Source of the DNA: Paenibacillus_AB sp036577625
GTDB lineage: Bacteria > Bacillota > Bacilli > Paenibacillales > NBRC-103111
Direction of reading: 5' to 3'
Length of the DNA stretch: 64,000 bases
Assembly: GCF_036577625.1 (NCBI RefSeq)
Contig: NZ_JARBDC010000001.1
Coordinates: forward strand, 62,001 to 126,000
In this document: positions 8,973 through 19,127 of the stretch, piece after piece
How positions within the stretch are numbered: position 1 is the first letter of the stretch
Layout of the letters: every line of letters starts with the position of its first letter
Translations under genes and position numbers: made by a program
The notes under the pieces: generated by a model
What the model was told of the DNA's origin: nothing
Databases searched by the model: none
The model's input: only the letters and a program-made list of their open reading frames with translations

Positions 8973-10589
8973 TTAGGCGTACAACGATTCGCGAAGCCTT
9001 TTTACGTCTTCGTTGTTCAAATATTCTTCGTACGTCATTTGCCGGTCGATCAAGCCGTTCGGCGTAATTTCGATAATCCGGTTCGCGATCGTCTGGATAA
9101 ACTGCCAGTCGTGCGAAACGAACAGCATCGTCGCGTCCGTATCGATCAGCCCGTTGTTGAGCGCCGTAATCGACTCGAGGTCGAGATGGTTCGTCGGCTC
9201 GTCGAGCATGAGCACGTTCGCTCCGCTGAGCATCATTTTCGCCAGCATGCAGCGCACCTTCTCGCCCCCGGACAGAACGGACGCTTTCTTCAGCGATTCT
9301 TCGCCGGAGAACAGCATGCGGCCGAGGAAGCCGCGGATGAACGTCTCGTCCGGATCTTTCGAATATTGGCGGAGCCAATCGACGAGCGTAAGCTCCACGC
9401 CGTCGAAGTAGGCGGAGTTGTCTTTCGGGAAATACGCCTGGGTCGTCGTGACGCCCCAAACGAATTCGCCTTGATCCGCTTCGATTTCGCCGGCGAGTAT
9501 TTGGAACAGCGTCGTTTTCGCCGCTCCGTTCGGACCGACGAGCGCGATTTTGTCCCCTTTGTTCACGACGAAGCTGACGTCCTTCAGCACCGGCTCCCCA
9601 TCGACCGTCTTGCCGATCCGGTCGACGGACAAAATGTTTTTGCCCGCCTCCCGCTCCGGCTTGAAGTTGATATACGGATATTTGCGGTTGGACGGCCTGA
9701 TGTCTTCGAGCGTAAGCTTCTCGAGCTGTTTTTTGCGCGAGGTGGCCTGCTTCGATTTGGACGCGTTGGCGCTGAAGCGCGCGATGAACGTTTCAAGCTC
9801 CTTGCGCTTCTCCTCGATCTTTTTGTTCGCGTCGCGCATCAGCTTGAGCGCCAGCTGGCTCGATTCGTACCAGAAGTCGTAGTTGCCCACGTACAATTGG
9901 ATTTTGCCGAAATCGATGTCGGCGATATGCGTGCACACTTCGTTCAAAAAGTGACGGTCGTGGGAGACGACGATGACGGTGCCTTCGAACCGGCCGAGAA
10001 AATTGACGAGCCAGTTGATCGAGTCGATGTCCAAATGGTTCGTCGGCTCGTCAAGCAGCAAGTTTTGCGGATTGCCGAACAACGCTTGCGCAAGCAGCAC
10101 GCGCACTTTCTCGTTGCCGCCGAGCTCCTTCATCTGCTTGTCGTGCAGATCGGTGCCGATGCCGAGGCCGAGCAGCAGCGAAGCCGCATCCGACTCCGCT
10201 TCCCAGCCGTTCAGCTCCTGGAACTCGCCTTCCAGCTCGGCGGCCCGCATGCCGTCCTCTTCGGAAAAATCGGGCTTTGCATACAGCGCATCCTTCTCTT
10301 CCATAATAGAGAAGAGCTCTTTATGGCCCATGATGACCGTTTTCAAAACCGGAACGTCGTCAAACTCGAAATGGTTTTGCTTTAACACCGCGATTCGCTC
10401 GCCGGGCGTGACGAACACTTCGCCGCTGTTCGGCTCGATTTCGCCGGACAAAATTTTCAAAAACGTCGATTTGCCCGCCCCGTTCGCTCCGATCAAACCG
10501 TAGCAGTTGCCGGGCGTAAACTTTATATTAACGTCTTCGAACAAGGCGCGTTTGCCGTAGCGAAGCGTTACGTTGCTCGTGCTGATCAT
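8973..10589 (-). CDS. ABC-F family ATPase, YkpA/YbiT-like
   Basis: This 538-residue soluble protein has two ABC ATPase domains and no membrane part, as in ABC-F proteins that act on the ribosome. Domain 1 has GANGAGKST (about 34-42), LGGNEKV and LLLDEPTNHLD. Domain 2 has GPNGAAKTT, LSGGEKV and LMLDEPTNHLD. The charged linker (about 240-300) between them corresponds to the P-site tRNA interaction motif. In the second Walker A the usual Gly before Lys is Ala. Length and sequence fit YkpA/YbiT rather than resistance-type members. It has its own promoter. Confidence 0.9.
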   Translation of the reverse strand: MISTSNVTLRYGKRALFEDVNIKFTPGNCYGLIGANGAGKSTFLKILSGEIEPNSGEVFVTPGERIAVLKQNHFEFDDVPVLKTVIMGHKELFSIMEEKDALYAKPDFSEEDGMRAAELEGEFQELNGWEAESDAASLLLGLGIGTDLHDKQMKELGGNEKVRVLLAQALFGNPQNLLLDEPTNHLDIDSINWLVNFLGRFEGTVIVVSHDRHFLNEVCTHIADIDFGKIQLYVGNYDFWYESSQLALKLMRDANKKIEEKRKELETFIARFSANASKSKQATSRKKQLEKLTLEDIRPSNRKYPYINFKPEREAGKNILSVDRIGKTVDGEPVLKDVSFVVNKGDKIALVGPNGAAKTTLFQILAGEIEADQGEFVWGVTTTQAYFPKDNSAYFDGVELTLVDWLRQYSKDPDETFIRGFLGRMLFSGEESLKKASVLSGGEKVRCMLAKMMLSGANVLMLDEPTNHLDLESITALNNGLIDTDATMLFVSHDWQFIQTIANRIIEITPNGLIDRQMTYEEYLNNEDVKRLRESLYA

Positions 10590-10631
10590 GGACCCACATT
10601 CCCCCTAATAGATTCTTGCTATCAAATTGTT

Positions 10632-10659
10632 AGTATAGCATAATTTGGTGCGGCTTCAA
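10632..10659 (-). promoter_or_regulatory. SigA promoter of the ABC-F gene
   Basis: Read on the minus strand, TTGAAG (10654-10659), a 16-nt spacer and TATACT (10632-10637) lie about 45 nt before the start codon. Confidence 0.6.
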
Positions 10660-10699
10660 AGGGAAGATAACTTTTTGCGCAGCAATAATATGCAGCATC

Positions 10700-10728
10700 T
10701 TGGATTTTTATAAATGATCGGTTACACT
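10700..10728 (+). promoter_or_regulatory. Possible SigA promoter of the malic enzyme gene
   Basis: TTGGAT, a 17-nt spacer and TACACT (3 of 6 and 4 of 6 matches), placed 57 nt before the ATG and back to back with the ABC-F promoter. Confidence 0.4.
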
Positions 10729-10784
10729 GGATTATGGATTCGGTCCATCCATTCCTATTACCGCTCGTCAAGGAGGCTCGCAAA

Positions 10785-12215
<1,431 letters not shown>

Positions 12216-12245
12216 CGCTTCGCTGTTTCAGGCCAAACGAACCCG

Positions 12246-12271
12246 AACCCTCGTCCTGCGGACGGGGGTTT
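12246..12271. terminator. Terminator between the malic enzyme and FHA genes
   Basis: An 11-bp stem (AACCCTCGTCC / GGACGGGGGTT, one G-T pair) with a 3-nt loop lies between convergent genes. The trailing T run is short. Confidence 0.65.
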
Positions 12272-12287
12272 GTCGCGTTGCCGGCAT

Positions 12288-14147
12288 TCAGGCGGGTTGC
12301 GCGCCCAGCCGAAATACGAGCCGGGTATGGACGACTTGCAGCGTGTCGCCGTCGGCGAGCGGGTAGCTTTTGTACGGAACCATCGGCTCGTCGTTCCAGT
12401 ACGTCCCGTTTTTCGACCCCAAATCTTTGGCGTAATACGTCTCCCGCTCGCGTACGATCTCCAGATGCAGCTTCGAGACGCCCGCCGCGTCGTCGGCGTA
12501 ATCGACGGCGCCTGTCTCCCTCCCGACGACGAACCGGTCGCCGACGATCGGGATGCGGCGCGCCGCTCCGTTTTTGTCCACCTCCAGCACGGGCACGCGC
12601 CTCTTCTCCCAAACGGTCTCCGGCGCCGGGTCGGGATTCGCCGATTCGGGTCGCAGCAGCACCGTCGCGTCGGCGGGCCTGAGCAGCGTCGTTTTGTCGG
12701 AAGGCGCCGGAATCGGAGAAGAAGCGGCGTAAGCGGCTGCGTCCTCAACTTCGGCTTCGGCTGGAGGAGCTTCGCCGTTCGCGGCCATGAACGCCGACGG
12801 CCGGACATCGGCGGACCGCCCATGTGCCGCCGGAAATCCGGCAGTCTGTGGCATGATGGAAGCCCGAGTCGCAGCGGCTGACCTCGACGCGGCGGTTTCC
12901 TTCGGTGCGGCGAATTCCGGAAACGCCCCTTTTTTCGATGGCTTGACGGGAAGCAGGCCGGTAAGTCCGGTCATGTCCCGTTCCTCCATTTCCCTGTACG
13001 CTCGGGCGAGCGACTGCAAGCCTCCGGTCGGTATCGCTTCGGGCCGCAGCCGAACCCATACGAAAACGACGTCGACGATCAGCAGCGTCATTCCTCCCCA
13101 TATGCTGAGCATCCCTTCCGGCGCTTTTTCCGGGTAAAAGCTCCAAAGCAGCAGCAGTACGGCGATCGCCGCCGCAAAGCCGAGCAGCTTTTGCTTGGTC
13201 GTTAACGCGTTTGCATTCGCGTTTGCATTCGCGTTTGCATTCGCGTTTGCATTCGCGTTTGCATTCGCATTCGTATTCGCGTTCGCGCTTGCGTTTACAG
13301 CCGCGTCCGCTGGCTCCGTCGTCCGTCGTCCGACTACGTCTTCATCCTCCGCAGCATCCGCTGCGAAAGCCCGTTCTCGCCCATTCGTCCCGGCTTCTCC
13401 GCCAAGCGGAATCCAGCTCGGGACGGCTTCGCGCGTTGTCGCGTCCCGACCGACCGGCGGCGGCCATCCGATTTCGTTCCCCCGCGCGTCGGACTCGAGT
13501 CCCGATTCGGCGAACGCCGGCGGCGTTTCCGACCGGCGGACCGGTTTTACCGCGGATTCCCGTTCCGGACGGAGCAGCGCTCCGAGCAGCCGGCGAATGT
13601 CCGCAAATTCGAACCGTTCCCGATGAAGCGCGGCCATCAGCGAGGAGAAGCCCCCGCCTTCGATTTGCCCGATGCACGCCGAAAGGCGCAGCGCGACCTC
13701 CTTGAATTGCTCCCGCACCGGGGGCTTTTCTCCTCCGACGTCGACCGGCACGTACAGCAGCGAAAGCGCGAGCTCGTTTTCGTCGTCGATAAACATGAAA
13801 TTTTCGTGCAGCCAAAAGCCTTCTTCGCGCAGCATGTACGTTTTGCCGTCGTCGATCGTTCCGGCGCATCGGAGCAGCAGCCTATAGTAGGAAGGAAGCG
13901 ACAGCCGCTGCGTCTTCATCCAGTGCGACAACATTTTATGTCCCGAAATGTCGTAGCGCAGCTTCACGTTCAAATCGACCTCCTCGGTCTCGAACGGAAG
14001 CAGGCCGGGGATTTCGTTCGCTTCCATCATGAGCAGCTCGATTTTCTCCATCCCGTCGCGGGTAAGCGGGTTTACCCCCGACAAGACGAGGCAGGTGCCG
14101 CGATGCCGAATATAGTCGTAGTGAAAGCCGTACATCGAATGTTCCAT
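12288..14147 (-). CDS. FHA-domain membrane protein, last gene of the Tad locus
   Basis: This 619-residue protein has three parts. The first 200 residues resemble the DUF6382 domain found in Firmicute FHA proteins. A low-complexity Asn-Ala dipeptide run at about 285-313 precedes two membrane helices (about 318-372). A C-terminal FHA domain (about 541-619) has VGRETG, SKLHLEI and GSKNGTYWND, the phospho-threonine binding residues. The start follows AAGGAGG. It lies 10 nt after the prepilin peptidase gene. With the Ser/Thr kinase gene upstream of the tad operon, it may read kinase output at the pilus machine; that link is inference. Confidence 0.85.
   Translation of the reverse strand: MEHSMYGFHYDYIRHRGTCLVLSGVNPLTRDGMEKIELLMMEANEIPGLLPFETEEVDLNVKLRYDISGHKMLSHWMKTQRLSLPSYYRLLLRCAGTIDDGKTYMLREEGFWLHENFMFIDDENELALSLLYVPVDVGGEKPPVREQFKEVALRLSACIGQIEGGGFSSLMAALHRERFEFADIRRLLGALLRPERESAVKPVRRSETPPAFAESGLESDARGNEIGWPPPVGRDATTREAVPSWIPLGGEAGTNGRERAFAADAAEDEDVVGRRTTEPADAAVNASANANTNANANANANANANANANANANALTTKQKLLGFAAAIAVLLLLWSFYPEKAPEGMLSIWGGMTLLIVDVVFVWVRLRPEAIPTGGLQSLARAYREMEERDMTGLTGLLPVKPSKKGAFPEFAAPKETAASRSAAATRASIMPQTAGFPAAHGRSADVRPSAFMAANGEAPPAEAEVEDAAAYAASSPIPAPSDKTTLLRPADATVLLRPESANPDPAPETVWEKRRVPVLEVDKNGAARRIPIVGDRFVVGRETGAVDYADDAAGVSKLHLEIVRERETYYAKDLGSKNGTYWNDEPMVPYKSYPLADGDTLQVVHTRLVFRLGAQPA
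13207..13293. repeat. 12-bp tandem repeat inside the FHA gene
   Basis: Five perfect copies of GCGTTTGCATTC (13207-13266, plus strand) are followed by a degenerate tail to about 13293. They encode the Asn-Ala run just before the first membrane helix. The unit is a multiple of three, so copy-number change would lengthen or shorten the linker without a frameshift. Confidence 0.95.
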
Positions 14148-14157
14148 GCGTTCCTCC

Positions 14158-14673
14158 TTACGTCAAGCCGGGTGCGCAATACGTCCAGGTGAACGCCATC
14201 GCGGGAAAGACGGCGTACATGAACGGGAACGTCGCCGCTTTGTCCCGATAGGCCGCTAGTCCGGCTATATCGCGCAGCAGCAGCAAATTGAACAGAAGCG
14301 CGAACGTATTGCGCATGCGCGCCGCCAGTTCCCGCCGAACCGCCACGATCGCGATTCCGATAACGGCCGCGAACAGGATCGAATTGACGGCGCCGTTCAC
14401 GACGAACGTCCCGCCGGCGATCGAGCCGATCGCGCCGAACAATTTGACGTCGCCGGCCCCGACCGCTCTGCACGCATACAGAACGAGCATGATACCGAAT
14501 CCGGCCGCGAAGCCGATCGCCGCTCCGGCCAGTCCGCTCCATCCGCCGTTCCAGCCGTGGCAAATCAACCCGTAGGCGGTGCCGGTGACGGTATACCGGT
14601 TCGGAATTTTTTGTTCCTTGTGATCGTGGTAAAAAGACAGGACGAGCAATATCGCCAATCCGCAAGCAACCAT
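14158..14673 (-). CDS. A24-family prepilin peptidase (TadV/CpaA-like)
   Basis: This 171-residue polytopic membrane aspartic protease has the two catalytic Asp signatures: the first in YHDHKEQKIPN (near residue 17) and the second in VGAGDVKLFG (the GxGD motif, near 75). It lacks the N-methylase domain, as in TadV/CpaA. It would cleave the class III leaders of the Flp-like and TadE-like proteins encoded upstream. The start at 14673 follows AAGGGGAGG; a long open frame continues upstream but is out-of-frame overlap with the TadE-like gene. Confidence 0.88.
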   Translation of the reverse strand: MVACGLAILLVLSFYHDHKEQKIPNRYTVTGTAYGLICHGWNGGWSGLAGAAIGFAAGFGIMLVLYACRAVGAGDVKLFGAIGSIAGGTFVVNGAVNSILFAAVIGIAIVAVRRELAARMRNTFALLFNLLLLRDIAGLAAYRDKAATFPFMYAVFPAMAFTWTYCAPGLT

Positions 14674-14744
14674 GCGGCGCCTCCCCTTATCGATTTCATC
14701 AAGCGTTCCCGCGCGGTCGCGGTGCGGCTCATGCCACCGGCCGG

Positions 14745-15521
14745 CTACGCCCCGGTCCAGATGCGTTCGTACGCCTTCTTGCGTATCGTCACGGATTTGT
14801 TCACGAACGGAATCGGCAGCTTTACCGTATACTGCGCCGTAATGCCGACGAATCGCTTGCCGGAATCCGCTAAGCGGGGCAGCTCGACTTCGTGGACAGA
14901 CAGCCGGTCCTCCTTCAATACGCCGGTATCGGCATAGTGCATCACCGCTTCCTTGAACGCGGCTTTCACGAGCGGAGCGATATGCTCTTCCGCGAACCGG
15001 TCCGCTTCGTCCCCCGCCATCCGTTCCGCCTGCTCCCGTTTCATCTGCTCCCATTCGACGAGACGTACGAGAAAGTCGGGAATGAACGCCTTGTAATCTT
15101 CGACCCATTGCTCGCCTTGCGTCAGCTTGTCGCGCGCCGCCCTTATTTTGCCAAGCCATTCGTCCGCCGTCGTCCCGACCTTGCTTTGCGAGTACGCCTG
15201 CATCGCCTCGTTCGCCAGCAACTCGACCGGATAAGCGCTGGCGGCCATCTGCTTAGCCGTTTCCGCGACGGCGTTTTGCAGCGCCATATCGGCGACGGTC
15301 AGCTTGATCAGGCAGACGAGCGCGAGCACGAACGCGAGAAAAAAAGGAAACGCGACCGTCGCCTCCAGGGCGACGCCGCCGTGCTCTCCGCGCGCAAAGC
15401 GGCGGCTGTCCGGCCCGTTGCGGCGGCGGCATCCGCGAAAGGGACGCGCTTCGTTGCTTCCCGCCGTTTCGTCGATGATCATCCCCTCCGTTTCGCTCCG
15501 ACGGGATGCTCCTTGAAGCAT
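14745..15521 (-). CDS. TadE/TadF-like pseudopilin
   Basis: This 258-residue protein has an N-terminal class III-type signal: EHGGVALEATVAFPF has the cleavage Gly and Glu at +5, followed by one membrane helix. The rest is a predicted extracytoplasmic helical domain. This is the pattern of TadE/TadF minor pilins of Tad systems. The first ATG (15521) is 3 nt after the stop of the upstream TadG-like gene and probably depends on coupling; a second ATG 13 codons on has GGAGG almost touching it. The start is therefore uncertain. Confidence 0.75.
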   Translation of the reverse strand: MLQGASRRSETEGMIIDETAGSNEARPFRGCRRRNGPDSRRFARGEHGGVALEATVAFPFFLAFVLALVCLIKLTVADMALQNAVAETAKQMAASAYPVELLANEAMQAYSQSKVGTTADEWLGKIRAARDKLTQGEQWVEDYKAFIPDFLVRLVEWEQMKREQAERMAGDEADRFAEEHIAPLVKAAFKEAVMHYADTGVLKEDRLSVHEVELPRLADSGKRFVGITAQYTVKLPIPFVNKSVTIRKKAYERIWTGA

Positions 15522-15524
15522 CCG

Positions 15525-17759
15525 TCAGTAGGATAATACGGCCGTTTTCGTCACCGTCGCCCCGTTGCCCTGAACCGGATAACCGAACGCCGCCAGCGTG
15601 AACGGCATAAACCACAGCCGAACTTTCGTCTCCGTGCGGGCTTGGACATAAACGGCCGATTCCCGCAAATCCGTTCCCGTATTCAAATCGATCAAGCTTT
15701 GCATGCGCGCCGTCATCGGGTCGCGCTTCGTATGCAGCAGCAAAAACAGCCGCAAATAGTCTTTGTAGCCCATCGTCACCGACGCCGGCGCTTTATCCGT
15801 CACCCGCACCTCTTCGCCGTCGACGAGCTTCGTCATGTCGACGAAAGCGCGTCCCGCTCCTTCGGCGAGCGCCCACAGCAGCGTAAGCATCGGATTTCCC
15901 ATCGCCACCACCTTCGAATCGGGCGACAGCAACGCTTCCGCCGTTCGGACGGCGAGCCGGATGGAGAACATTTCCGTAAACGCGGCCGATTGGTTTTGGA
16001 GGCAGGAATTCAATCCGTACAAAATATATTCCGCTTCCTGTCCCTGCAGCCGGTGACCGCCGCGCCGCGAGCTCTCGTAATCCGGCTTCGGGCTGCCGTC
16101 CGGCCCTTTTTCTTTGCCGTACGTCCGATAATTGAACTTGGTCAGCGCGTATTCGTTGTAATACAGCTCGTCGCGGAATTGGCCCGCGGCGGCGGCGATC
16201 CCGTCCAGCAGCTTGTCGATCATCCCCGTCGTTCGGCGAATCGCCGTCTCGGCGTCTCCCAGCTCGCCGCCTTCCGGGGCCGGGACCGTCTCAACCCGGT
16301 TGTAATCCGCATATTTGCGGTACAGCGAAACGGTTCCGGCCTCCGCATCGCCGGTTTCGAGCAGCTTGTACGTTTCGGACGAATCGCCGCCGCATTCCGC
16401 CCACATTTTGCGGACTTCGTCCCACAGCCCGGCGAAACGCTTCTTTTCTTCGCGCTTGCGCTTCGAGATGCTGTCGCCCGCCGCGGCCCGTTTGTCCTCC
16501 TCGGCTTTTTGCTCGCTCGCAAACTGGGCGGCTTTATCGCCGTACGCTTCGTTGGATGCGCTCAGCAGCTGCATGCGGACCGAGTCGAATTTGTTGTCGC
16601 CGACGAAAAGCGTCGTTGCCGACAGCGCCGTTTCGAAGCCGCTGAATAGTGCGCCGATGGCGCCGACGCCCGTTTTGTATGTGACGTAATAGCTGTCCGG
16701 CATCGTTTGCGCCTGCAGCGTTTCCGGCGGTATGCCCGAATCGGCCGGCGCGGCCGGCCCGGACCGGATTTGCTCGTCCAGCGACTTGGCGCGGTCCAGC
16801 CGCTCGAATACGGATTGCGACATCCCGGCGAGAACGGTTCGGTCGCGCTCCGCCTCCAGCTTCGTTGCGCTCATCAGCAGCGTATATTCGGCGATATATT
16901 GCAAAATTTGCTCCAGCTCGCCGATCTCCCGGTTCAATTCGTTCAAGCTGCGCTCCAAATCGCCGATCGATTGCTGGATGGCCATGATTTGCTCGGCGGC
17001 CTGCACGCCCGCCCGGAGCATTCCGGCGATCGTCTCCTGCCGTTCCCGTATCGTCTGCCGGATCGAGCCGGCTTGCGCCTGCAGCGATTGGATCGAGCGC
17101 CTCACCTCTTCGGCGCTGCGCAAGCCGATCAGTCCGCACAGCTCGTCCAACCGGGCCAATTTCCTCGCGTAATAGTCTCGAAAAAGCCCCGCCTTCCGGC
17201 TCATCTCCTGCGCCGTCGCCCACGCCGAATCGAGCTCGTCTTCCCGCTGCGCGATAAGCGACTCGATTTGCTCCGCCCGTTCCGCGAATTGGGACATCCC
17301 GTTCAGCATGGAAGCGGCGCCGGATTGCGTTTTCAGCTTGTCGGTTACGCTTAAAGCGAATTCCACGGGCGCGCGGTATTTCATTTCCTCCAGCACTTGC
17401 CGTCCGAACACGGCCCGGTTTCCGAGCGTATGCAGCGTCTGCACCGTTTCCGACGCGGGTACCGGCTTGACGAGCTGAAACGCGCCGTCGGCGCTTTGCC
17501 CCAAATTTTCCTTGAATACGGCGGAAAACAGTTCCCGGCTCGCATTCGGATCGATTCCGACCGCGAACAGGCCGTAATCGCGCAAAGCGGGATCGTAGGC
17601 GGACAATACGGAACGGAGCGCCACCTTTGTAGCCGCCTCCGCCTGGCGCTCGCCCATCTTCACCCGGGCCGCGTCGATCAACGCCGCGTGGAACGTAAAC
17701 AGCGGCGCGAGCATGAGCACGAGCGAAACGGTAACCGTTCCGGCTTTCGACTTCCACAT
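15525..17759 (-). CDS. TadG-like secreted pilus-assembly protein
   Basis: This 744-residue protein has one N-terminal membrane helix (VTVSLVLMLAPLFTFHAAL) followed by a long extracytoplasmic region. Residues about 150-330 are strongly helical and charged (coiled-coil like, with many Glu, Arg and Gln). It lacks the Glu+5 seen in the neighbouring pseudopilins, so cleavage by the prepilin peptidase is doubtful. Size and position resemble TadG-like or DUF5702 proteins of Firmicute Tad loci. The start follows AAAGGAGGAAG by 7 nt. Confidence 0.75.
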   Translation of the reverse strand: MWKSKAGTVTVSLVLMLAPLFTFHAALIDAARVKMGERQAEAATKVALRSVLSAYDPALRDYGLFAVGIDPNASRELFSAVFKENLGQSADGAFQLVKPVPASETVQTLHTLGNRAVFGRQVLEEMKYRAPVEFALSVTDKLKTQSGAASMLNGMSQFAERAEQIESLIAQREDELDSAWATAQEMSRKAGLFRDYYARKLARLDELCGLIGLRSAEEVRRSIQSLQAQAGSIRQTIRERQETIAGMLRAGVQAAEQIMAIQQSIGDLERSLNELNREIGELEQILQYIAEYTLLMSATKLEAERDRTVLAGMSQSVFERLDRAKSLDEQIRSGPAAPADSGIPPETLQAQTMPDSYYVTYKTGVGAIGALFSGFETALSATTLFVGDNKFDSVRMQLLSASNEAYGDKAAQFASEQKAEEDKRAAAGDSISKRKREEKKRFAGLWDEVRKMWAECGGDSSETYKLLETGDAEAGTVSLYRKYADYNRVETVPAPEGGELGDAETAIRRTTGMIDKLLDGIAAAAGQFRDELYYNEYALTKFNYRTYGKEKGPDGSPKPDYESSRRGGHRLQGQEAEYILYGLNSCLQNQSAAFTEMFSIRLAVRTAEALLSPDSKVVAMGNPMLTLLWALAEGAGRAFVDMTKLVDGEEVRVTDKAPASVTMGYKDYLRLFLLLHTKRDPMTARMQSLIDLNTGTDLRESAVYVQARTETKVRLWFMPFTLAAFGYPVQGNGATVTKTAVLSY

Positions 17760-17823
17760 GCGCGGCTTCCTCCTTTCCCGAATCGACCCCGCAGCCGCAG
17801 ACGAATGCCGGGCAAAGCCTTTT

Positions 17824-18882
17824 TCATTGATGGATGACGACGATGATGCCCTGGTTCTCCAAATATTGCCGAAGCGGCTTGGACGGTCCGACCTTGCCGT
17901 CCTTTTCTTTGCGGAAAAAATGCCAAACGACGCCTTTCACCTCCGTGCTTTGCCGCATCATTTCGACGTCTTTGACGATTTGCGACTCGATGTCTTTCGA
18001 TTTGGCCGTATAGCCGAGCTTCACTTCGTGCATCAGGCCGTCGGCGTCCAAAACGTCCAGCAGCCGTCTGCCGCTCGGCGCCTTGACGTCTTGTTGGACC
18101 CCGCCGGTAATGCTTCGCACGTATTCCGCCGCCTCCGCGGCGCGGGCGAACACGAGCCGCCGATGCTCGGCGGGCGGCTCCGCCGGCACCGTCCGCTCCG
18201 CCTGCGGCTTGCCGATCAAATCCTTCACCCGGACGACGAACGTACGCACAAAATCGACGTTGCGGATCAACTCCGCCGGCTCGGTGACGACCGTTCGCAC
18301 TTCGGCTTCCATGCGCGCATTCATCCATTTGCCCGCCATAAACGGAAGCGGCCCCGTCTGCCCGAGCTTGACCGACACTTCGCGGTCGATCAAGCCGTGG
18401 CGGTACGTCAGCTTTCCTTCGATCCCGTCCGGCAGACCGCCTGCGGCCCGGAGCAGCTTGCGTTCCGGACCGGCGCCTCCCGCTTCGCCCGCACCTTCCG
18501 CCGCCGGCCACTCGACCCGCTTCTGGCCGAAGCCGCTTCCGAACGAAAACATGCCGCCAAGTCCGTCGCTGCCGGTTCGCCAATACAAGCCGTCGTGCTG
18601 GTTCGGCATAACGCTTCCGGTCGAAAACTCTTTATGCGTGTTGTCCCACGTATACGCGGCCCGTTCGGCGGTCGCCGCGGCCGTATAGTACAAATCGGCA
18701 TGCTTATAAATGAACAAGCTGGCAAAGACGAGCGAGACGAGCGCGACGACGAGCGTCGGATATAGAAGCGCCGATTCCAGCGTATAGCTACCCGACTCCG
18801 AGCGGGCGAAACGCAGCGCTTTTTGGAAACCGATGCGTATCGCGCGCCTTCGGGCGGCTCGCAAGTCCGGGCCCGACGTCAT
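17824..18882 (-). CDS. TadE-like pseudopilin with large C-terminal domain
   Basis: This 352-residue protein has the class III-type leader ESGSYTLESALLYPTLVV (Gly, then Glu at +5), a single membrane helix and a long extracytoplasmic part. The last 110 residues form a mixed alpha/beta region that I cannot assign. Its ATG overlaps the stop of the Flp-like gene (ATGA), so translation is coupled. It is probably a minor pilin or pilus-base component of the Tad machine. Confidence 0.75.
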   Translation of the reverse strand: MTSGPDLRAARRRAIRIGFQKALRFARSESGSYTLESALLYPTLVVALVSLVFASLFIYKHADLYYTAAATAERAAYTWDNTHKEFSTGSVMPNQHDGLYWRTGSDGLGGMFSFGSGFGQKRVEWPAAEGAGEAGGAGPERKLLRAAGGLPDGIEGKLTYRHGLIDREVSVKLGQTGPLPFMAGKWMNARMEAEVRTVVTEPAELIRNVDFVRTFVVRVKDLIGKPQAERTVPAEPPAEHRRLVFARAAEAAEYVRSITGGVQQDVKAPSGRRLLDVLDADGLMHEVKLGYTAKSKDIESQIVKDVEMMRQSTEVKGVVWHFFRKEKDGKVGPSKPLRQYLENQGIIVVIHQ

Positions 18883-19109
18883 TGATTTTTGCAGGCGTCC
18901 GGCGCGGACAAACAATCTTTCGCACCCGTATTGCCCAGCTCCTCGTTCGCCTCGCCGAACAGCTTTTTGATGAACGCCAATATCCATTTGCGGAACGCAA
19001 CCGCCACGATGACGAGCACCGCCACGATGAGCAGCAGCTCGAGCGTTCCGATGCCGTCCTCTTCCTCGCCAAATTGTCCGATTCGTTGCCTGATCGATCC
19101 GATCGACAA
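18879..19109 (-). CDS. Flp-like major pilin candidate
   Basis: This 76-residue protein has an Flp-type leader: EEEDGIGTLELLLIVAVLV has cleavage after Gly and Glu at +5 of the mature part, followed by a hydrophobic helix. The mature protein would be about 57 residues, in the Flp pilin range. The start is TTG at 19109, about 9 nt after GAAAGGGGCTG. Two Cys near the C-terminus (DCLSAPDACK) could form a disulfide. It is the best candidate for the main pilus subunit here. Confidence 0.78.
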   Translation of the reverse strand: MSIGSIRQRIGQFGEEEDGIGTLELLLIVAVLVIVAVAFRKWILAFIKKLFGEANEELGNTGAKDCLSAPDACKNQ

Positions 19110-19127
19110 AGTTCACAGCCCCTTTCG

